This document shows positions 27,655 through 34,860 of a stretch of DNA of 64,000 nucleotides, one piece after another. The notes under the pieces are model-generated. The model saw only the letters and a program-made list of their open reading frames with translations. It searched no databases and was not told the origin of the DNA. The DNA comes from Microtetraspora niveoalba (lineage in GTDB: Bacteria; Actinomycetota; Actinomycetes; Streptosporangiales; Streptosporangiaceae), in the NCBI RefSeq assembly GCF_001570405.1, contig NZ_BBYM01000020.1:1-64000 (forward strand), in the 5' to 3' direction. Made by a program: the position numbers and the translations under genes. Each line of letters starts with the position of its first letter. Within the stretch, counting starts at the first letter, position 1.

Positions 27655-28662
27655 ATGGCTCGCAGGTCAACCGTCCAGCCGGATCCTCGGATCGCTGGCG
27701 ACCCCGAGTCGTACCCTCCGCAGGGCCCTGAACGCGTGGCGGACACGCACGGGAACGCCCGGCGGCGCGGGGGTTGGAGCGGCGGCGGGGGCCGCTGGCT
27801 CGTCTGGACCGGCCGCGCCGTCCTGTGGGCGTTGATCATCGTGATCGTCGTCAACGGGGTGCGGGCGCCGCTCGAACGGATCACCCAGGGTGACACGACG
27901 GCCGGGGCGACACCCGAGCCGAGCGATTCCGGATTTCCCGTGACGCAAGCCGCGGCATTTGCCAATCAGTTCGCGGCGGTCTATCTGAATTTCGACGCGT
28001 CTAATCCGCAACAAAGAGCGGAGCGGTTGAAGCCATTTCTCCCCGAAGGCGCCCAGGAGCAGTTCGGCTGGAATGGGTACGGCCGGATGTCGGCTGGCGC
28101 GTTCCAGTTCACCGGAATAAATGTGCGCGACGCCGGCAACGCGGTCGTCACCGTGACATATCAGGCGGGCAGCAGGCGCGGGCTCCTGTCAGTGCCGGTC
28201 TACTACGACGGGTCGAAGTTCGTCGTGTCCGAGCGGCCGGGGCTGCTGCCGGACTCCGGTCCGGCAGGGCTGCCGGCCGTGGCCGACCCCGACCGGGACT
28301 CCGCCACCGAGTCCGAGCTGCGTCCCCAGCTCGAGGGCTTCTTCAAGGCGTACGCCGCGGGCGACCAGGTGGACCTGCAGCGGTACGTCGCGAACGGCGT
28401 GACCATCGAGGGCTTCGACGGGGCGCTCACGCTCGCCCAGCTCAAGGACGTCGTCGTCCCCGCCGGCGGGGAGAGCACCCGGGAGGTCACCGCCGTCGTC
28501 GTCTGGGCCGTGTCCACGGGCGGGGGCTCCGCCACCCCGCGTACGGACGATCCCGCGACCCAGCCGGCCGGGCTCGAGCAGGCCTACCGGCTCACCGTGG
28601 AGAAGCAGGGCGGCAAATGGTTCGTCGAGGCGGTCCAGGGCGCGAGCCGCCCCATGGGGTAG
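27655..28662 (+). CDS. TcpC-like conjugation/secretion protein
   Basis: 335 aa. An ~50-residue cytoplasmic N-terminus, one membrane helix (VWTGRAVLWALIIVIVVNGV), and an external region with two NTF2-like halves (residues ~95-190 and ~205-330). This is the layout of TcpC (VirB8-like) from Gram-positive conjugation systems. ATG 27655 follows GGAGG at four bases; an in-frame GTG directly precedes it. It is the first gene of an operon with TcpE, VirB4, VirB6-like and wall hydrolase genes, so it most likely forms part of the membrane channel. Family placement rests on topology, motif-poor similarity and context. Confidence 0.7.
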   Translation: MARRSTVQPDPRIAGDPESYPPQGPERVADTHGNARRRGGWSGGGGRWLVWTGRAVLWALIIVIVVNGVRAPLERITQGDTTAGATPEPSDSGFPVTQAAAFANQFAAVYLNFDASNPQQRAERLKPFLPEGAQEQFGWNGYGRMSAGAFQFTGINVRDAGNAVVTVTYQAGSRRGLLSVPVYYDGSKFVVSERPGLLPDSGPAGLPAVADPDRDSATESELRPQLEGFFKAYAAGDQVDLQRYVANGVTIEGFDGALTLAQLKDVVVPAGGESTREVTAVVVWAVSTGGGSATPRTDDPATQPAGLEQAYRLTVEKQGGKWFVEAVQGASRPMG

Positions 28663-28665
28663 CGC

Positions 28666-28710
28666 ATGACCGAACACGACGCCGCTGATCCATACCCCAG
28701 GAGGCCGTGA
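28666..28710 (+). CDS. Possible 14-aa micro-ORF linking tcpC and the small membrane gene
   Basis: ATG 28666 encodes MTEHDAADPYPRRP and ends one base before the TTG start of the next gene; it begins three bases after the tcpC stop. Its own sequence contains the AGGAGG that serves the next gene. It may carry ribosomes across the gap rather than make a functional peptide. Confidence 0.3.
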   Translation: MTEHDAADPYPRRP

Positions 28711-28711
28711 A

Positions 28712-28990
28712 TTGATTCTGAAGACCATCGTGGAGATCGCGTTCGATCCAACGGCTCCACCTGTCACGGGGATCAACACCGAGGGCCTGGCGGAGTTCCT
28801 GCGCAAGTTCTTCGCGCCGCTCTTCCTGGTCGTCGTATCCGTCGTGGCGATCTTCTTTCTCTTCACTCGAGAGATCACCAGGTTCATGCAGTTCATCCTT
28901 CTGGCGATCGCGATCGGCGTGATCTTCTACGTGCCCAACATCATCGAGGTGACGGCGAAGGCGATCGCGGGGGCGCTCGGCATCAAGTGA
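28712..28990 (+). CDS. Small two-helix membrane protein of the secretion locus
   Basis: 92 aa from TTG 28712 with GGAGG seven bases upstream. Two hydrophobic helices (APLFLVVVSVVAIFFLFTRE and FILLAIAIGVIFYVP) are separated by a short basic loop, followed by an Ala/Gly-rich end. Size and topology resemble TcpD or VirB2/TrbC-type small subunits of type IV secretion systems, but sequence alone does not decide. It lies 21 bp before the TcpE fusion gene. Confidence 0.7.
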   Translation: MILKTIVEIAFDPTAPPVTGINTEGLAEFLRKFFAPLFLVVVSVVAIFFLFTREITRFMQFILLAIAIGVIFYVPNIIEVTAKAIAGALGIK

Positions 28991-29011
28991 TCAGGCAGAG
29001 AGGAGGATCGG

Positions 29012-32000
29012 GTGGATCTGCCCACGTATACCAATATTTGGCGAATTGAGAAGCGGCTCTACAAGCTGTACGACCTGAAGCTGCCGACACCGCTTCCCAT
29101 CGTCTGGATCGGTGTGTTCGTGGGCGTCGCCGTCCCCTGGTGGCTGTTCCTCCGGATCGTCGGGCTCCCGTTCGACGCGCCGTGGCACGTGGTCTATCTG
29201 GTCCCGCCCGGGATCGTGACCTGGCTGTCGACCCGGCCGGTCATCGAGGGGAAACGGCTCACCGAGCTGATCCAGTCGCAGGTGCGCTACCTGGCCGAGC
29301 CGCGTACATGGTGCCGGATGGCGCCGGTCGACGAGCCGGACGAGGTCAGCCTCACCGTGCGGGTCTGGCGCTCCTCTCCGGCGCGCAGGGGCCGGTCCGC
29401 CGGACGGCAGCGCCGCGCCGCCGCCCCGACCGTCCAGCCCGCCGTGGCCCAGGCGGCCAAGGGAGCCGCCGCGGTCCCGGCCGTCGCCGAGCCGCTCCCC
29501 GCGCCTCCGCCCATGCCGCTGCCCCTGCCTGGCGCCGCGACCGGTGCGGCCTCGGCTTCGGGTACGGCCTCCGCTGCCACGCAGAAGGCGTCGCGGCCCG
29601 CTTCCGGCCGGAGGGGGAGGGCGGACACCGGTACCGGCCCCGCCAAGGCGGCCGGGGGCTCCTCGGGATCCGGAGCGCGAGGATCCGGGGGATCGAGGGG
29701 ATCGAGGGGATCGCAGGGGCCCGCGGGATCCGCTCCCGGCAGCACGCTCCTCAGGAAGGACCGCGCCTCCGCGCGGGGGTCCTCCGGGACCGACCCCGGG
29801 TACGGCGAGACGGTGCCGCCGGCGCCGCCCATCGGTCCCGACGCCCTTCGCAAGCTCCGCAGGCTGGCCGCCTCGGCGCAGGACGGGGCGGGGGAGCGGC
29901 GGGTGCCGGAGCGGCCGGTGCTTCAGCCGGGCCTGCCCGCGCCCGGCACGCCGGCGCGGGACGACGAGCGCGGAGCCGTACCGGGAGGTGAGGACGCCCC
30001 CCGTCTCCCGCAGAAGGTCTGGTCCTCGCCCGAGACGCCCGGAGCCACGTCTGTCGAGTCCTCCGTCGGGACGCCCGAGGCCGCGCCCGGCTCCTCCGTC
30101 GGGACACCCGAGGTCACAGCCCGCGAATCCTCGCCCGAGTCGTCCGCGTCCGCGCCCGGCTCCTCCGTCGGGACACCCGTGGCCGCGCCCGGCGAATCCT
30201 CGGCCGAGACGTCCGAAGCGATGTCCGTCGAGTCCTCGACCGGGATGTCTCCGGCCATGTCTGTCGAGTCCGGCATGGGCGGCTCCGCCGTGTACGGCGG
30301 GGTGTCCCGTCTCGGCGCGGAGGCGGTCGAGGAAGCCATACCGGAGACGACCGATGCGGCCGGAGCCGACGCACCGGTCGGCATGGCCGGCGCCGACTCC
30401 GGAACGGCCGGTCCGACGGAGGCCGGGCACGCCGAACGCCGCGGGCACGAGCGGCCGAGGCACGCGCGGGCCGACGTGACGCCGGAGGAAGAGCGCGAGA
30501 TCACGCACGACCGCCCCCGGCACGCCCGCCCGGACATGGCGCCGGAGGAGGCCGGAGAGCCCGCGTACGAGCCGATGACGCACGCCGACGCGGAACCGGC
30601 CTCCGGCGAGGTCAGCGGCGACGCGGATGTCGCGCCGCGGGCCGGAACGGTCGCGGAGCGGTCGAGCGGGCGCGTGGACGAGGCGCACCCGGTTGTCGAG
30701 CCATCGGCGCAGGGCCGGGTACGGCCCGAGGAGCGGCGCCTGCGGCCGGTCCGCGAGCCGGTCGCGGAAACTTCCGGGGACGACGGAACCGCCCGAGGGC
30801 ACGACACCATCCGCGAAGGTGGAACCGCCTGGGGCGAGGTAACCGCCGAGGGCGAAGCCACCCGGCAAGGTGGAACGGCGTGGGGACACGGGACCGCCGA
30901 CGAAGGTGGAACCGCCTGGGGCCAGGTAACCGCCGGGGAACACGAAACCACCGGGCGAAGCGGAAGCACGCGGCAAGGTGGAACGGCGTGGGGACACGGG
31001 ACCGCCGAGGAGCGCGGGATCACCGGCGAAGGTGCGGCCGCCCGCGAGCATGGAACCGGCCGTGAAGACGGAACGCCGGAACCTGGAACCGCCGGTGACC
31101 TTGGGACCGGCGGGGAGGCTGGGACCGCGGAAGCAGTGGGAACCGCCGGCGGCCAGGTAGCCGCTGGGGAGACGGTCCACGAGTCGGTGGACGCGCCCGC
31201 GGTTCCCGTCTCGATCAGGACGGCGGCGCCGGGCGACGAGCCGAGGGTGCGCCGGGTCGAGTCGGTCGTCGGCCGGGACACCTCCGGCGGCTGGCGCAGG
31301 ATCGCCCAGGTGGTCGTGGGCGGCGGCGGAGGCCGTACGGACGGGATGGAGATCGACGAGGCCCGGGCCCGCACGGTGCTCACGGGGAGCAGGCGGATCC
31401 TGGTCCTCGGCTGCACCGGCGGCGCGGGGCAGACGACGACGACCCTCATGCTCGGCCACACCTTCGCCAAATATCGCGACGACCGCGTCGTCGCGCTCGA
31501 CGCGAGCACCGGCGAGCACACCCTCACCACCCGCATCGCGGCGGAGTCCCCCGAGACGCTGAGCTCCCTGCTCGCCGGGTCGGGAGGGGTGAGCGGCTAT
31601 CTCGGGATGCGCGCGTACACGTCCCGGTGCGACTCGGGGCTGGAGGTCGTCGGCGCGGACTCCGAGGCCGGGGCCGCCCAGCGGCTGGAGAGCGGGTGGC
31701 CGCGGATGCTCGCCGCGCTGGACCGCCACTACCGGTTGATCGTGGTCGACCCGGCCGCGGCGCTGGCCGCGCGGCTGCTGCCGTACGCGGACCAACTCGT
31801 GCTGGTGGCGCCGGCCAGCGAGGACGCGCCCGACGCCGTGGCAATGACGTACGAGTGGCTGGACGGGCACGGCTGCTCCGACCTGCGCCGCCGGGCGGTC
31901 ATGGTGGTCAACGGCGTGAGCAGGCGCAGCGCCTCCGACGTGGAGCAGGCCGAGGCGGTGGCCAGGGGACGCTGCCGGGCGATCGTCCGCATCCCCTGGG

Positions 32001-32137
32001 AGGACGAGCTCTCCCGTCTGGGGCCGGTCGATCCGGCCCGGCTCCGGCCGGGAGGCCGCAGGGCGTACGTGGCGCTCGCGGGAGTGATCGCGAGCGGCCT
32101 GGCGGCGAACCAGCACAAGCAGGAGGTGGCCAGGTGA
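29012..32137 (+). CDS. TcpE-like protein fused through a repeat-rich linker to a MinD/ParA-like domain lacking the P-loop lysine
   Basis: 1041 aa from GTG 29012 (GAGGAGG upstream). Residues ~1-110 resemble TcpE: YTNIWRIEKRLYKLYDLKLP followed by two membrane helices. Residues ~125-760 are a low-complexity linker rich in Gly, Ser, Thr, Pro and Glu, with units such as SSVGTPEAAPG and GGTAWGHGTADE. Residues ~785-1040 are a MinD/ParA-like fold: VLGCTGGAGQTTTTLMLGHT, VALDASTGEHTLTTRIA, RLIVVDPAAALAARLLPYAD. Residue 807 is Gln (codon CAG) where the Walker A Lys should be, and the deviant MinD Lys is also missing, so ATP hydrolysis is doubtful. It could be a scaffold that positions the VirB4 ATPase. 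Confidence 0.75.
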   Translation: MDLPTYTNIWRIEKRLYKLYDLKLPTPLPIVWIGVFVGVAVPWWLFLRIVGLPFDAPWHVVYLVPPGIVTWLSTRPVIEGKRLTELIQSQVRYLAEPRTWCRMAPVDEPDEVSLTVRVWRSSPARRGRSAGRQRRAAAPTVQPAVAQAAKGAAAVPAVAEPLPAPPPMPLPLPGAATGAASASGTASAATQKASRPASGRRGRADTGTGPAKAAGGSSGSGARGSGGSRGSRGSQGPAGSAPGSTLLRKDRASARGSSGTDPGYGETVPPAPPIGPDALRKLRRLAASAQDGAGERRVPERPVLQPGLPAPGTPARDDERGAVPGGEDAPRLPQKVWSSPETPGATSVESSVGTPEAAPGSSVGTPEVTARESSPESSASAPGSSVGTPVAAPGESSAETSEAMSVESSTGMSPAMSVESGMGGSAVYGGVSRLGAEAVEEAIPETTDAAGADAPVGMAGADSGTAGPTEAGHAERRGHERPRHARADVTPEEEREITHDRPRHARPDMAPEEAGEPAYEPMTHADAEPASGEVSGDADVAPRAGTVAERSSGRVDEAHPVVEPSAQGRVRPEERRLRPVREPVAETSGDDGTARGHDTIREGGTAWGEVTAEGEATRQGGTAWGHGTADEGGTAWGQVTAGEHETTGRSGSTRQGGTAWGHGTAEERGITGEGAAAREHGTGREDGTPEPGTAGDLGTGGEAGTAEAVGTAGGQVAAGETVHESVDAPAVPVSIRTAAPGDEPRVRRVESVVGRDTSGGWRRIAQVVVGGGGGRTDGMEIDEARARTVLTGSRRILVLGCTGGAGQTTTTLMLGHTFAKYRDDRVVALDASTGEHTLTTRIAAESPETLSSLLAGSGGVSGYLGMRAYTSRCDSGLEVVGADSEAGAAQRLESGWPRMLAALDRHYRLIVVDPAAALAARLLPYADQLVLVAPASEDAPDAVAMTYEWLDGHGCSDLRRRAVMVVNGVSRRSASDVEQAEAVARGRCRAIVRIPWEDELSRLGPVDPARLRPGGRRAYVALAGVIASGLAANQHKQEVAR
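30810..31150 (+). repeat. Degenerate tandem repeats encoding Gly/Thr-rich linker units
   Basis: Units related to GGTGGAACCGCCTGGGG and GGTGGAACGGCGTGGGGAC recur about every 33-60 bp, translating to GGTAWG-E/H/Q-V/G-TA-like units. All copies keep frame, in line with a flexible spacer that can change length. Confidence 0.8.
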
Positions 32138-32386
32138 GCGCGGAGCGAGCCGCGACTTGCGAGCGGAGTGGCCCGCGAGGGACGAGCGGTCCGCGTAGGG
32201 AGCGGGGAGCGGTGAGGGACCGATGAGTGTCGGGCGAGCCGCGACTTGCGAGCGGAGTGGCCCGCGAGGGACGAGCGGTCCGCGTAGGGAGCGGGGAGCG
32301 GTGAGGGACCGATGAGTGTCGGGCGAGCCGCGACTTGCGAGCGGAGCGGTGCGCTGGGGCGGCGAGGAGTGGTGAGCGACCAGTGA
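32134..32386 (+). CDS. Relay of three overlapping micro-ORFs between the TcpE fusion gene and virB4
   Basis: ORF1 32134-32226 (30 codons), ORF2 32223-32315 (30 codons), ORF3 32312-32386 (24 codons). Each stop overlaps the next start by four bases (GTGA at 32134, ATGA at 32223 and 32312, GTGA at 32383, the virB4 start). The peptides are near-identical, basic and Arg/Gly/Ser-rich (SVGRAATCERSGPRGTSGPR). Because an 89-bp unit shifts frame, only the stop/start overlaps keep translation going. A role in coupling virB4 translation to the upstream gene is inferred; a peptide function is not shown. Confidence 0.5.
32145..32350 (+). repeat. 89-bp tandem repeat, about 2.3 copies
   Basis: GCGAGCCGCGACTTGCGAGC starts at 32145, 32234 and 32323, exactly 89 bp apart. 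The first two units are near-identical throughout, and the third breaks off after about 28 bp. The unit contains the ATGA stop/start overlap used by the micro-ORF relay. Confidence 0.95.
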
Positions 32387-34860
32387 GCAGGACGCGCAGC
32401 CGTCTCGCGGTGCGGTACTTCGACGATCGTGTCCTTCTCACCGATACCGCGGCGTGGGCGTACTTCCGGCTTCCCACGGTGAGCTACGAGTTCATCACGC
32501 CGGAGGAGCGCGAGGCGCTGGCCACGAACATCACGATCGCCCTCGCGGCGATCAGGATGTCCGACGCCGAGGTCCACCTGCGGGTCGCGCACCGGACCTA
32601 TCCGGCGGCGGAGTGGGCGATGGCCCTGAACGCCACATCCGACGAGGGGCCGGGCTGGCGCGACTACCTGGAGGAGATGTACCGGCACGTCTGGGCGAAG
32701 GACTTCTGGAGCAAGGAGATCTACCTCGGCGTACGGCTCGGCCGGCGAGGGGCCCAGCTCGGCAGCGGGGTGCTGGCCCAGCTCTTCGGCTTCTACCTGC
32801 GCAGCGAGAAGGCGCTCGGCATCGAGGACGACCACGTGCCCGAGCGGGAGATCGAGCGGTGGACGGAGCAGGCCGAGCGGCTCGGGCGCGCGCTCGCCTC
32901 CAGCTCCCTCTACGCGAGGCACGCCAGCTCCACCGAGATCGCCTGGTTGTTCCAGCATGCGGTGTCGGGCGCGCTGGGCGACCCGCCGCCGTCCGCCTCG
33001 CCGCGCCGCAGGTGGGGCAAGGGCGAGATCGAGTCCCTGGTCGAGGGGCAGATCCACAACGGACGTTCGCTGCTGCGGATCGAGCAGCCGACCGGCGACT
33101 CGTTCACCGCGCACCTGTCGTTCGCGCGGTTCCCCGACCTGATGCCGTTCCCCGACGGCGAGCCGTGGCTGCACTTCGCCGACCAGTTGCCGTTCCCGGT
33201 GGAGATCTCCAGCAGGATGCGGCTGATCCCGCCGGTCATGGCGAGCAAGGACGTGGCCAGGAAGCTGGCGCACGCCCGCGACATGGACATCCACATCCGC
33301 GAGGCGGGCGCCGAGGCCCCGCTCGCGCTGGCCGAGCAGATCGACGCGGCCCGGATGCTCGAACACGGCATCACCAAGGAACGGCTCCCCTTCGTGTACG
33401 GCTGGCACCGGCTGAGCGTGAGCGCGCCCACGGAGGAGATCTGCGTCCAGCGGGTCGAGGCGATCGTCGAGCACTACCGCGATCTCGGCATCGACGTGGT
33501 GAACTCCACCGGCGACCAGTTCTCGCTGTTCTGCGAGGCTCTGCCCGGAGAGAGGGTGCGGGTCAACGCGTACGCGCAGCGGCAGCCGCTGCGCACGATC
33601 GCGGGCGGGATGGCGACGGCGACGGTCGAGCTCGGCGACCGGGTGGACGAGTCGGGCGCGGGCTGGCTCGGCCCGTACGTGGGGGAGACGCTGGGGCGGG
33701 CGCGCAGCATCGTCCACTTCGACCCGCTGGTCGCGGCGACCCGGAACCGTCCGACGGCCATCGCGATCACCGGAGAGCCGGGCGGCGGAAAGACGACGCT
33801 GGCCCTGCTGCTCATCTACCAGATGGCGCTGCGCGGGGTCACGGTCGCGGTCATCGACCCGAAGGGCGACGCCGAGTCGCTGGTGCGGCTGCTGGAGGAC
33901 CGGGGCCGCCGGGCGCGGATCATCCCGCTCGGGTCGGCGGCGCCCGGCCTGCTCGACCCGTTCTCGTTCGGCGACGACATCGCGGCCAAGAAGACGATGG
34001 CGACGGAGACGCTCCGGCTGCTGCTGCCGCGCATGTCGGAGGAGCGCGAGTCGGCGATGATCCAGGCGGTGGCGGCGGTCTCCAACCAGCCGGATCCGTC
34101 GCTGGGCAAGGTCGTCGACCATCTGGAGCAGTCCGAGGACCCGGCGTCCAAGAACCTCGGGGCCGTGCTGCGTTCGATGTCGGAGATGCACCTGGCGCAG
34201 CTCTGCTTCGACCCCTCCGGCGGAGACCAGATCGACACCGAGGGCTGGACGACCGTGTTCACCCTGGGCGGGCTGACCCTGCCCGACGTGGCGACGGCCC
34301 GGGATGACTACTCCTACGAGCAGCGGCTCTCGGTGGCCCTGCTGTACCTGGTCTCGCAGTTCGCCCGGCGGCTGATGAACGGCCTGGACCGGCGTACGCC
34401 GAAGGCCATCTTCCTGGACGAGGCGTGGGCGATCACCTCCACGCCGGAGGGGGCCAAGCTGGTGCCGGAGGTGTCGCGGATGGGCCGATCCCGCAACACG
34501 GCACTCGTCCTGGTCTCCCAGAACGCCGGTGACCTGCTGAGCGAGCAGGTCACCAACTGTCTCTCGTCGGTGTTCGCGTTCCGCTCCACAGAGCGGGTGG
34601 AGGTCGAGCACGTGATGGAACTCCTCGGGGTCGATCCATCAGAGGAACACAAGGCGGTGCTGCGGTCCCTGGGTAACGGGGAGTGCGTCTTCCGGGATCT
34701 GGACGGCCGGGCGGGGCGGATCGGGGTGGACCTCATCTCCGAGGACCTGCTCCGATGGCTCGACACGAATCCGACCCACGACAAACCGCACGAGAAAAGG
34801 CATGATCTTCTTGGCGGGGGCGCCGGCAAACAGGGGGTCGCGCAGGAGGTGCGGTCTTGA
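32383..34860 (+). CDS. VirB4-like conjugation/secretion ATPase
   Basis: 825 aa from GTG 32383. An N-terminal region without enzymatic motifs (residues ~1-440) is followed by a RecA-like ATPase domain: Walker A ITGEPGGGKTTLALLL at about 462-476, Walker B KAIFLDEAW at about 674-682, and the conserved SRMGRSRNTALVLVSQNAGD helix-strand typical of VirB4/TraC/TcpF-like proteins. It would energise assembly or substrate passage of the channel. It is coupled to neighbours at both ends: the micro-ORF relay upstream and a 4-bp TTGA overlap with the next gene. Key residues appear intact, unlike the MinD-like domain upstream. Confidence 0.88.
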   Translation: MSRTRSRLAVRYFDDRVLLTDTAAWAYFRLPTVSYEFITPEEREALATNITIALAAIRMSDAEVHLRVAHRTYPAAEWAMALNATSDEGPGWRDYLEEMYRHVWAKDFWSKEIYLGVRLGRRGAQLGSGVLAQLFGFYLRSEKALGIEDDHVPEREIERWTEQAERLGRALASSSLYARHASSTEIAWLFQHAVSGALGDPPPSASPRRRWGKGEIESLVEGQIHNGRSLLRIEQPTGDSFTAHLSFARFPDLMPFPDGEPWLHFADQLPFPVEISSRMRLIPPVMASKDVARKLAHARDMDIHIREAGAEAPLALAEQIDAARMLEHGITKERLPFVYGWHRLSVSAPTEEICVQRVEAIVEHYRDLGIDVVNSTGDQFSLFCEALPGERVRVNAYAQRQPLRTIAGGMATATVELGDRVDESGAGWLGPYVGETLGRARSIVHFDPLVAATRNRPTAIAITGEPGGGKTTLALLLIYQMALRGVTVAVIDPKGDAESLVRLLEDRGRRARIIPLGSAAPGLLDPFSFGDDIAAKKTMATETLRLLLPRMSEERESAMIQAVAAVSNQPDPSLGKVVDHLEQSEDPASKNLGAVLRSMSEMHLAQLCFDPSGGDQIDTEGWTTVFTLGGLTLPDVATARDDYSYEQRLSVALLYLVSQFARRLMNGLDRRTPKAIFLDEAWAITSTPEGAKLVPEVSRMGRSRNTALVLVSQNAGDLLSEQVTNCLSSVFAFRSTERVEVEHVMELLGVDPSEEHKAVLRSLGNGECVFRDLDGRAGRIGVDLISEDLLRWLDTNPTHDKPHEKRHDLLGGGAGKQGVAQEVRS

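Noticed and set aside
28991-32116. 1041-codon minus-strand frame opposite the TcpE fusion
   Set aside because: Mirror of the repeat-rich linker; the plus strand has the operon context and recognisable domains.
32145-32350. CRISPR array
   Set aside because: Units are contiguous 89-bp repeats with no spacers and no cas genes.
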